The notes below the pieces were generated by a model. It searched no databases, had not been told where the DNA came from, and saw nothing but the letters and a program-made list of their open reading frames with translations. The position numbers were made by a program, and so were the translations under genes. A stretch of 36,866 bases of DNA from a virus. The stretch lies in the IMG/VR virus record IMGVR_UViG_3300042691_010128, positions 1-36,866 of that record. The stretch is one strand, 5' to 3'. Positions 8,202 through 14,027 of this stretch are shown here, piece by piece (positions within the stretch are counted from its first letter, which is position 1; each line of letters begins with the position of its first letter).

Positions 8202-8429
8202 ATGTCTGCTACAATCTTGGTAATTTTGGAAGATGATGAGCTTCAGTTTGCTTACGACGAAGATGGCGCGCTCTGCTACTACGACGAAGAGTTAGACGAT
8301 TGGGTCGAAGATACTGATGTTGACTACGACGACGCCGGCTACGCTTACTACTTCAACGACGAACTGGAAGCATGGTTGTACTTCGATGATGAAGAAGATG
8401 CTTGGCTTGAGTTCGATATCGCAGCTTAA
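8202..8429 (+). CDS. Extremely acidic, aromatic-rich small protein; possible DNA mimic
   Basis: With the ATG at 8202 (GGGA site 6 bases upstream; an in-frame TTG at 8190 is less likely) the product has 75 residues. Of these 28 are Asp or Glu, 15 are aromatic, and none is Lys, Arg or His. A motif of two Tyr, an acidic run and Trp recurs: YYDEELDDW (26-34), YYFNDELEAW (49-58) and a shorter FDDEEDAW (61-68). Net charge near -28 on 75 residues is in the range of phage DNA-mimic proteins such as Ocr that block restriction enzymes or other DNA-binding host factors, though this is no visible homologue. Function is an inference from charge. It is bounded by a candidate promoter and a strong terminator. 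Confidence 0.75.
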   Translation: MSATILVILEDDELQFAYDEDGALCYYDEELDDWVEDTDVDYDDAGYAYYFNDELEAWLYFDDEEDAWLEFDIAA

Positions 8430-8451
8430 TTTCTAGTTTTGTTTTGTAGTT

Positions 8452-8479
8452 AGCCCAGGCTCGTTGCCTGGGCTTTTTT
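8452..8479 (+). terminator. Rho-independent terminator, rightward
   Basis: A perfect 9-bp stem (AGCCCAGGC at 8452-8460, GCCTGGGCT at 8466-8474) with loop TCGTT is followed by a run of T to 8479. It closes the rightward late block just before the convergent leftward genes. On the other strand the stem is not followed by T, so it works in one direction. Confidence 0.93.
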
Positions 8480-8488
8480 ATTGCTTGG

Positions 8489-8677
8489 TTAACGGTTGAC
8501 TATTTGTTCAATGCCTTGAACACAGCGCATACGAAAATCAGCCCATTTCTTCATAAATCTTGGGTCTTCCGATGGCGGTGTCCAGTTGTAAATAGCGCGC
8601 CAACGGATAGTTACATCCGTAGTTGATGGCGTGTAAATGTAATGATCGCTTATGCTTATGTGATTACGTCTCTTCAT
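8489..8677 (-). CDS. Small hypothetical protein, last gene of leftward block
   Basis: I place the start at 8677 (62 residues, beginning MKRRNHIS) because an AAGGAG site lies 6 bases upstream. An in-frame ATG at 8698 lacks such a site. The protein has four Trp and several Tyr and Arg, and no recognisable domain. The start overlaps the end of the zinc-ribbon gene by 14 bases in another frame. It is the last gene before the convergent terminator region. I recognise no family. Confidence 0.6.
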   Translation of the reverse strand: MKRRNHISISDHYIYTPSTTDVTIRWRAIYNWTPPSEDPRFMKKWADFRMRCVQGIEQIVNR

Positions 8678-8915
8678 TATTTCTCCTTCTGTCTTCATTT
8701 TTTCTTCGGGCTAAAACTTCGCGTTTCTTCATTGCTGCAATTTCCTCTTTAGTGAAAAGAGATTTTGATTCTGGCTTCGGTAAAAGTGCTAACCATACTT
8801 CACCGGTATAAGCAGAAAACCCGCATTTGTGGCATTTACGCAAACGCCTAACGCCACCAGGCTGTTTTTGCGTCCACGTTACATTAGTTCGGCCACCGCA
8901 ATCTTTACAGTTCAT
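8664..8915 (-). CDS. Zinc-ribbon small protein
   Basis: The 83-residue protein has two CxxC knuckles, C3-x2-C6 in CKDCGG and C28-x2-C31 in CHKCG, the arrangement of a zinc ribbon. A very basic, Glu-rich helical tail follows (Lys/Arg/Asn/Glu-rich to the end). Such proteins often bind DNA, RNA or polymerase, and in phages some act as transcription activators (Ogr/Delta are zinc-finger examples, but not evidently related). Its ATG overlaps the upstream stop as ATGA. Function is not assignable beyond metal binding. Confidence 0.7.
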   Translation of the reverse strand: MNCKDCGGRTNVTWTQKQPGGVRRLRKCHKCGFSAYTGEVWLALLPKPESKSLFTKEEIAAMKKREVLARRKNEDRRRNNEET

Positions 8916-9103
8916 GCGGCGGCCTTTGCTAGTATTTCTTTACGTTCTCTAGCGTCGCGTAGCGCGCAATAGCGTTGATGCAGACGATTTAGATACGATG
9001 CCCTGCGGTACGTATCCAGTTCAGTTTGCAGCATTACATATACTTGTTTTTCGCTAAGAGACGCTAGCTTGCTATTCATCTCAGCCCAATTTGGTTTTTT
9101 CAT
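8912..9103 (-). CDS. Small helical hypothetical protein
   Basis: This 63-residue, mostly helical, basic protein (many Arg, Lys, Leu, Tyr and Ala) has an AAAGG site 8 bases before the ATG. It follows the helicase gene by a 24-base gap and overlaps the zinc-ribbon gene by ATGA. No motif is recognised. Coupling to both neighbours supports it as a real gene rather than a chance frame. Confidence 0.6.
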   Translation of the reverse strand: MKKPNWAEMNSKLASLSEKQVYVMLQTELDTYRRASYLNRLHQRYCALRDARERKEILAKAAA

Positions 9104-9127
9104 TTTGTTACCTTTCTATGAGTTTTT

Positions 9128-10465
9128 TCATTTCAATTCCTCCAATGCAACATCAGATATGGCGCGCTTGTCACGTAACGCGCCGATTATTTTTTCATCG
9201 ATTGTCTTTTCCGCCATAAAGACGTAGACCCATACTGCTCGCAGTTGACCGGAGCGGTGAAGTCGTCCAATGGTTTGCTCGTAGAGTTCCAAACTCCACG
9301 GCAACGACAAAAAGACCATGTGACACCCTCCGTGCTGTAAGTTAAGCCCATGTCCTGCTGATTTTGGATGCACAGCGAGCAACTCCACGTCGCCTCGGTT
9401 CCACCGCTCGATCGCGTTTTCTTCATCCAACGTAACCACCTTGGGATAGCGCCTCTTAATTTCTGCAAGCTCTTCCTGATACATATACGCAATGATCGTA
9501 TTCGCATGTTGGTTTTCCTCTAATAGTTCCTCTAGTCGGTCAAATTTATGTGTGCTAAACCAAATGGCAGTTTTTGTAGTAGCAAACTTGCCTGGTTGAA
9601 TTAATGCTTGTTTTTCTGTCTGGTAAACAAATCCAGACGCCATCTGTTGCAATTTTCCTGTAACTACTGCTGCGTTTGCTGCTATTGCTCTATCGTCGCC
9701 GCCAAACTCAACTACAAAATCGCGCTTCATTTTTGAGTAGTGCGTCATGTCCATCGTGCTGCGTATCTCTACAATATTTAACGGCGGTAACGTGTCGCTG
9801 TACTCGCCAGGCTCTAGCAGATACGTTGCCGGTTTAATCTTCTGCATCACCGCTTGCAAGCCGCCGCGCTTGGGCATCCACTCACCATAATCGCGGTTAA
9901 CCAAAATAAAGTGCTGCTGCATAAACGCGCCCTTACTGCGGCCTAATAACTTTTCATTGATGATTTTGCACTGCCCGAATACGTCTTCTAATCCATTGCT
10001 AGTAAACGATCCGGTCAAGCCCCAACGAATAGCAAACTGATCGATTACTTTATGCAGCGCTTTAAACCTGGCGCCGGATGGATTCTTTAAACGTGTCAGC
10101 TCATCAAACACAATGGCGTCAAAACCCGACACACCGTAATCAGCTAGCCATTGCAAGTTGTCGTAATTAATGACAACGATATCTGACGGATTATCGACAG
10201 CACGCAGCCGCTCTAAGGGGGAACCGACAGCTAGGTTAAGTTTTAAAGTTGGCGCCCACTTCGGTAATTCGACAGGCCACACATCAGTACAAACGCGCTT
10301 GGGCGCCACAACTAAAAATCGTTTTGCGTGGCCGTCTTTAATCATCGCCGCCATTGCTGTTAACGTAATTGCAGTCTTACCGGCGCCGACGGGCGCCAAG
10401 ATCATTGCCTTATCATTCTCATAGAGAAAGTCAGCGGCTTCATCTTGGTACGGTCTGAGTTTCAT
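9128..10465 (-). CDS. SNF2/DEAD-family (SF2) DNA helicase
   Basis: The 445-residue protein is a compact two-RecA-domain ATPase. Motif I is APVGAGKT (24-31), the motif II DExx box is DELT (121-124), motif III is LTGS (150-153), and motif VI is QTIGRLHRSGQ (about 397-407), the Q-x-x-G-R-x-x-R signature of SNF2-like enzymes. It should be an ATP-driven DNA translocase or helicase acting in phage replication or recombination. Its ATG overlaps the methyltransferase stop (ATGA at 10462-10465). Compact SNF2 helicases encoded with VRR-NUC and Cas4-like nucleases are a recurring phage replication set. Confidence 0.92.
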   Translation of the reverse strand: MKLRPYQDEAADFLYENDKAMILAPVGAGKTAITLTAMAAMIKDGHAKRFLVVAPKRVCTDVWPVELPKWAPTLKLNLAVGSPLERLRAVDNPSDIVVINYDNLQWLADYGVSGFDAIVFDELTRLKNPSGARFKALHKVIDQFAIRWGLTGSFTSNGLEDVFGQCKIINEKLLGRSKGAFMQQHFILVNRDYGEWMPKRGGLQAVMQKIKPATYLLEPGEYSDTLPPLNIVEIRSTMDMTHYSKMKRDFVVEFGGDDRAIAANAAVVTGKLQQMASGFVYQTEKQALIQPGKFATTKTAIWFSTHKFDRLEELLEENQHANTIIAYMYQEELAEIKRRYPKVVTLDEENAIERWNRGDVELLAVHPKSAGHGLNLQHGGCHMVFLSLPWSLELYEQTIGRLHRSGQLRAVWVYVFMAEKTIDEKIIGALRDKRAISDVALEELK

Positions 10466-11190
10466 GGTTTTTTAAACACTAAAAGATTTTCATGAACGCG
10501 TACTGAATAACCCAACCGTTTAGCTTGCGGTAGCATAATTTTTATCTTACTGACTTTACTTCGGCTAACTACAATTTTATCTACAACTGTGGCACCAAAC
10601 TGGTCAAACATATCGCATACTTTCCATTCCAAATCGTAATATTTATGTTGTTTGCGCCAATCACCTACCATTACGCAGAAAATTGTACCGTTAGCTGCTG
10701 CTGCGTAACATCTTTGAAACACAGTAAATAGCGCGTCTAAAAATGCGTCCCATTCTTTAATTCGATCTATGCCATTTTCACTGGCATATGTCTCTAAATT
10801 CCAATATGGGGGGCAAGTAAATAAACCATCAAAAGCAGGAATCGGTGCCGTCAATGAATCGCACAAATTGTTTGTTACATCGTATTCGGCAACCGCTTTG
10901 TCAATAGCTTCTTGTGATACGTCATATCCAATATAAGTTTTGTTTGTTTTTTTAACCGCCGCTCCGCGTTCACCCCATCCAGCAAATGGATCAAAAACAA
11001 TTGTTGCGTCACGAAGAAAAAATTCCGCGCACAACGTAGCTATTTCAATTGGAAAAGGGCTATAGTTAGCTCTACTACTTGTCGAATTATGGTTTTCATT
11101 TTTACGTTTCCCTTGCGCGGCTATGTCTATTACAGACACGGGCATGATTGTAAGAAAATCAGCGGGGGTATCTGTGGTTAATCCACTCAT
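10462..11190 (-). CDS. DNA methyltransferase (N4-cytosine / N6-adenine class)
   Basis: In this 242-residue protein a SAM-binding motif I, FDPFAGWGERG (66-76), is followed by an acidic motif II residue (D90 in YIGYD) and the catalytic motif IV TCPPYW (125-130). The SPFPIE segment at 44-49 is in the place of motif X. The order X-I-IV and the PPYW loop are typical of enzymes methylating an exocyclic amino group on adenine or cytosine. The Cys before PPY leaves the base uncertain. No cognate restriction enzyme is nearby, so protection of phage DNA from host restriction is the likely use. The ATG has AAGGAG 8 bases upstream and lies 32 bases inside the VRR-NUC gene. Confidence 0.88.
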   Translation of the reverse strand: MSGLTTDTPADFLTIMPVSVIDIAAQGKRKNENHNSTSSRANYSPFPIEIATLCAEFFLRDATIVFDPFAGWGERGAAVKKTNKTYIGYDVSQEAIDKAVAEYDVTNNLCDSLTAPIPAFDGLFTCPPYWNLETYASENGIDRIKEWDAFLDALFTVFQRCYAAAANGTIFCVMVGDWRKQHKYYDLEWKVCDMFDQFGATVVDKIVVSRSKVSKIKIMLPQAKRLGYSVRVHENLLVFKKP

Positions 11191-11443
11191 CTATCATCTC
11201 CTTAGTATTTAGTAACGCGTATTTCTGATGCAAATCTAATACGTCATCGCGAAATATCACTTGTAGCGGCGATAGTTTGCCGCCCTTGGGTCGTTTCAAT
11301 TCTACAAACCACGTTGATCCATCAGGCATACACGCCAAGCGATCACTTACGCCGCGCTGTGTTGGCGACTTGAACTTATAGGTTCTGCCGCCAGCGTGTT
11401 CGACCGTCCAGACAAAGTAATTCTCGATTTCTTTTTCTAACAT
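11159..11443 (-). CDS. VRR-NUC domain nuclease
   Basis: From the ATG at 11443 the product has 94 residues and consists of a single VRR-NUC (PD-(D/E)xK) fold: GVSDRL with Asp34, then FVELKRP with Glu48 and Lys50, then Gln61. Stand-alone VRR-NUC proteins are common in phage replication modules and are thought to cut branched DNA. An in-frame GTG at 11461 would add MRYIPH, but those bases form a palindrome holding the -10 box, and the predicted transcription start falls on the ATG itself. No ribosome-binding site is seen, so leaderless translation is likely. It is the first gene of the leftward block. Confidence 0.9.
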   Translation of the reverse strand: MLEKEIENYFVWTVEHAGGRTYKFKSPTQRGVSDRLACMPDGSTWFVELKRPKGGKLSPLQVIFRDDVLDLHQKYALLNTKEMIDEWINHRYPR

Positions 11444-11462
11444 GTGCGGAATATACCGCACA
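11443..11462. promoter_or_regulatory. Palindromic operator candidate
   Basis: TGTGCGG (11443-11449) and CCGCACA (11456-11462) form a perfect 7-bp inverted repeat around a 6-base AATATA centre. On the leftward strand the centre reads TATATT and serves as the -10 box. A dimeric repressor bound here would cover the -10 and the start codon of the VRR-NUC gene. The binding protein is unknown. Confidence 0.6.
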
Positions 11463-11478
11463 AAAAAAGTGTTGACAA
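11450..11478 (-). promoter_or_regulatory. Leftward sigma70-type promoter
   Basis: Read leftward: TTGTCA (11478-11473), a 17-base spacer, and TATATT (11455-11450), each one mismatch from consensus. The predicted +1 is 11443, the A of the VRR-NUC ATG, which implies a leaderless message. The -35 hexamer overlaps the rightward -35 by five bases, so two polymerases could not bind at once. Confidence 0.7.
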
Positions 11479-11501
11479 GGGATTCTTTAATGTTTTATTC
11501 T
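11472..11501 (+). promoter_or_regulatory. Rightward sigma70-type promoter of the replication block
   Basis: A consensus TTGACA at 11472-11477 is followed by an 18-base spacer and TATTCT (11496-11501); TTTATT at 11494-11499 with 16 bases is an alternative -10. The predicted start near 11508 gives a leader of about 20 bases containing the AAGGAGAG site before the GTG at 11530. It drives nuclease, ssDNA-binding protein, polymerase and primase genes. Confidence 0.65.
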
Positions 11502-11529
11502 TTGGCTTCAAACAGTCAAGGAGAGTAAA

Positions 11530-12657
11530 GTGCAACATTCCAATATCGTAGGTGGCAGCACCGCCAAGCGCGTCATAGCATGCCCAGCATCAGTTAAACT
11601 GGTTCAGCAAATACCATCGAAAGACATCCCGAACGAACACGCCGATCGCGGTACGCTACTGCATAACGTGATTGCTGATGTGCTTGAATTTAATGAAGCG
11701 CCTGAAAAATATCTTGGTACTAAATACAAAGAGCAAACACTCACACAGGAGTTGATCGATGAGAAACTTAACCCTGCGCTCGCGGCGCTCAAAGAAATCG
11801 ACGCAGATAGACGAATGGAATATATGGTCGAAACTCGCGTTGGTTTTGGCGATTTTTTGCCTGGAGTATTTGGTAGCACTGATCTTTTGGGGCGGATCGA
11901 TAATCGCGCTATTGTTCTTGATTGGAAGTTTGGCGACGGTGTGTTGGTTACTGCTGAAGAAAACTACCAACTCTTGTTCTACGCAGCCGCCGCAATGCGA
12001 ACCGAAGAAGCTAAATGGATTTTTGAGGGCGCCACTGAAATTGAATGTATCATCGTTCAGCCGCCAGAAATCCGACGCTGGGTAACGACACCGCAACGCG
12101 TTGCATTATTTGAGCAAGAGTTGCGTCGTGCGGTACACGCTAGCCAAAGCGAAGCGCCGACGTTTGATACGGGTGACCATTGCCGGTGGTGTGCAGCTAA
12201 ACCAATCTGCCCTAAGATGACAGGACAAGTTGAGCGCGTATTGCAAAACAAATTGCAATCGCTGCCTATCGATCAAATTGCTTTGCAGTTATCGCAAGCT
12301 GATATGATTGAAGACTACATCAAAGATTTACGTGCATTAGCAACGCAAATGTTAGAGAATGGTCAACCGGTGCCAGGCTTTAAACTGGTGGCCAAGCGCG
12401 GTACACGTCAATGGGTTGATGAGGATAAGGTTGTTAAGTGGGCAGACGAAAACAAACTCGACATTGCTGATGTTTGGGAATCTAAATTAAAGTCGCCGGC
12501 ACAACTAGAAAAAGTTTTAAAGAAAAACAAAATTGAATTACCGTCGGAGTTAGTTGTATCGGTTTCGTCGGGTAGTACGTTGGCGCCAGAATCTGATTCG
12601 AGGCCAGCGGTGTTGCAAATCGGGAAGCAGTTAGCTGCGGCTCTTTCTAAAATCTAG
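11530..12657 (+). CDS. Cas4/RecB-like PD-(D/E)xK nuclease (DUF2800 type)
   Basis: This 375-residue protein starts at a GTG with AAGGAGAG 4-5 bases upstream. Nuclease motifs in order: RGTLLH (40-45), Glu101, GSTD with Asp118, DWK with Asp131 and Lys133, and NYQLLFYA with Gln147 and Tyr151. Cys18 near the N-terminus and three clustered Cys (C218, C221, C227) match the 1+3 layout that holds an iron-sulphur cluster in Cas4 and AddB. The family (DUF2800) is a regular partner of phage polymerases and probably processes DNA ends during replication or recombination. Residues beyond about 240 form a C-terminal extension of unknown role. First gene of the rightward replication block. Confidence 0.88.
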   Translation: MQHSNIVGGSTAKRVIACPASVKLVQQIPSKDIPNEHADRGTLLHNVIADVLEFNEAPEKYLGTKYKEQTLTQELIDEKLNPALAALKEIDADRRMEYMVETRVGFGDFLPGVFGSTDLLGRIDNRAIVLDWKFGDGVLVTAEENYQLLFYAAAAMRTEEAKWIFEGATEIECIIVQPPEIRRWVTTPQRVALFEQELRRAVHASQSEAPTFDTGDHCRWCAAKPICPKMTGQVERVLQNKLQSLPIDQIALQLSQADMIEDYIKDLRALATQMLENGQPVPGFKLVAKRGTRQWVDEDKVVKWADENKLDIADVWESKLKSPAQLEKVLKKNKIELPSELVVSVSSGSTLAPESDSRPAVLQIGKQLAAALSKI

Positions 12658-12675
12658 TTCATTAAAGGAATTAAA

Positions 12676-13299
12676 ATGAGTACATTCGCTGTTGCAAATC
12701 TTCCAAACGTAGCGTCATTGACCACAGCATTAAAGACGCTTGAAACTGAAGTCGGCCCAACCTCTTTCGCCATTCTAAAGATGGACAAAGGTGGTAACTG
12801 GGTATTCGGCGCAGATCAAACTGAAGTTGAAGCTGGGTCAACATGGGCCATCAACCCATTCTCTTTTGTCCACGGCTTTATCGCTTGGGGTGATCGCGAA
12901 GTGTTGGCTGAAAAACTTGTGCCTGTTACACAACCACTACCTCAATTAGATGTAGCGCCCACGGGCTGCAAAAAGGGTTGGGAAAAGCAATTAGGCTTTG
13001 CCCTGCGTTGTGTGTCAGGTAAAGACAAAGGTTTGGAAGCACGTTACACAACAACTAGTCATGGTGGCTTGCGTTCAGTTGCTGCATTGGGCGCGCATAT
13101 CACTACGCAAGTTGATTCTGATCAAACCAAGCCAGTACCTGTAGTTCAATTGAAGAAGTCGTTCTACACGCACAAGTCTTACGGCAAAATCTATACACCT
13201 GACTTTGATGTGGTAGATTGGGTTTCAATGGAAGGCGCTTCTGGTGGAGAAGAGTCTGCCGAGGAAGCAGCGCCGGCTCGTCGCCGTCGTTCGGCCTAA
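12676..13299 (+). CDS. Putative ssDNA-binding / replication accessory protein
   Basis: The 207-residue protein (AAGGA site 8 bases upstream) looks beta-rich through about residue 185 and ends in a Glu/Ala-rich linker and a basic tail (RRRR). The segments WVFGADQTEV and INPFSFVHGFIAWG are ones I associate with a conserved phage family always found between the Cas4-like nuclease and the polymerase. Position and an OB-like composition suggest single-stranded DNA binding, as proposed for DUF2815-type neighbours. The basic C-terminus differs from the acidic tip of bacterial SSB. Role inferred, not proven. Confidence 0.65.
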   Translation: MSTFAVANLPNVASLTTALKTLETEVGPTSFAILKMDKGGNWVFGADQTEVEAGSTWAINPFSFVHGFIAWGDREVLAEKLVPVTQPLPQLDVAPTGCKKGWEKQLGFALRCVSGKDKGLEARYTTTSHGGLRSVAALGAHITTQVDSDQTKPVPVVQLKKSFYTHKSYGKIYTPDFDVVDWVSMEGASGGEESAEEAAPARRRRSA

Positions 13300-13406
13300 G
13301 TAATACGGGGGAAAGTGGTACTAGATAAGTGGAGCGGGGATACTTTGTTTTGTCCAGCGCCATGAGTACCCCACCTAATTCTATGAAAATACTACGGTAA
13401 ACTAAA
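13300..13406 (+). other. Non-coding gap with possible hairpin and polymerase-start remnant
   Basis: This 107-base gap separates the ssDNA-binding gene from the AT-rich methyltransferase-like gene. GGGGATACT and AGTACCCC can pair with one bulged base. At 13383 a dead mini-frame ATG-AAA-ATA-CTA-CGG-TAA copies the first 11 bases of the polymerase gene. No clear promoter is seen. Confidence 0.4.
13383..13393 (+). repeat. 11-bp copy of the polymerase gene start (upstream copy)
   Basis: ATGAAAATACT is identical to 14024-14034, the first bases of the DNA polymerase gene. The two copies bracket the AT-rich gene at 13407-14027. After the 11 bases the upstream copy diverges and hits a stop codon. It may be the scar of an insertion that rebuilt the polymerase start, or a chance match in AT-rich sequence. 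Confidence 0.5.
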
Positions 13407-14027
13407 ATGAACTCGGAAAAAACATATCGAGCAATACGACACGATGTAGTTAGAAAAAAACAAGCCGAAAATAGCCGCGAAGTCCATCATCCGGATGAAA
13501 AAATTAATCAAATTGAATGGGTGTTAAACAATTTAAACTTTCAAAAAGGTCATAAGATTTTAGAGTTATTTTCTGGCCAAGGTAATTTAACAAAAATTTA
13601 CGAAAATTATGGCGATGTAACGGTTTGCGATAAAAAATATCAAAAAACTGGCGACAGCTATCTTTTGTATCATAAGTTTATATACGAGAAGAAAAAGTTT
13701 TCTGTAATTGATTTAGACCCTTACGGATTTCCAAATAGACTTTTTCCTGATATTTTTTTATTGATGGACAACGGCATTTTATTTGTAACTATGCCTAAAC
13801 CATACGTAAATATTCTTAATGGCATAACCCGAACGCATTTAATTAGCTATTACGGTGAACACAACCCAAGTGAAGACGTAATTATTGAGCAAATAGTTTT
13901 GTGGGGGCTATGTCATTGGAGAAAAGTAGAGTTAATTGATTCTATTGATTGTAAAAGCGTTTGGCGGTTTGCTTTTAATGTTGAAAAAGTTAAAGCAACA
14001 GACTATACCGGCGTCAGAAATAGATGA
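13407..14027 (+). CDS. Methyltransferase-like protein with Trm1-type DLDPYG motif
   Basis: This 206-residue protein has a Rossmann SAM-binding motif I (ILELFSGQGNLT, 51-62), an acidic residue for the ribose (D75), and a motif IV reading DLDPYGFP (102-109). The D-x-D-P-Y-G form is characteristic of Trm1 tRNA guanine-26 methyltransferases rather than of DNA methylases, which have (D/N/S)PPY. The protein is far shorter than Trm1, so an RNA or DNA target are both possible. It is conspicuously richer in A and T and in Lys, Asn and Ile than its neighbours, which suggests recent acquisition. Its stop overlaps the polymerase ATG (ATGA at 14024-14027), and an 11-base copy of the polymerase start lies upstream. 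Confidence 0.7.
   Translation: MNSEKTYRAIRHDVVRKKQAENSREVHHPDEKINQIEWVLNNLNFQKGHKILELFSGQGNLTKIYENYGDVTVCDKKYQKTGDSYLLYHKFIYEKKKFSVIDLDPYGFPNRLFPDIFLLMDNGILFVTMPKPYVNILNGITRTHLISYYGEHNPSEDVIIEQIVLWGLCHWRKVELIDSIDCKSVWRFAFNVEKVKATDYTGVRNR

Noticed and set aside
8452-8479. Bidirectional use of the terminator for the leftward block
   Set aside because: The leftward strand has no T-run after the stem; I cannot point to a leftward terminator there.
11656-12096. Leftward open frame of 146 residues inside the Cas4-like nuclease
   Set aside because: Opposite strand of a gene with intact catalytic motifs; no coding signal of its own.
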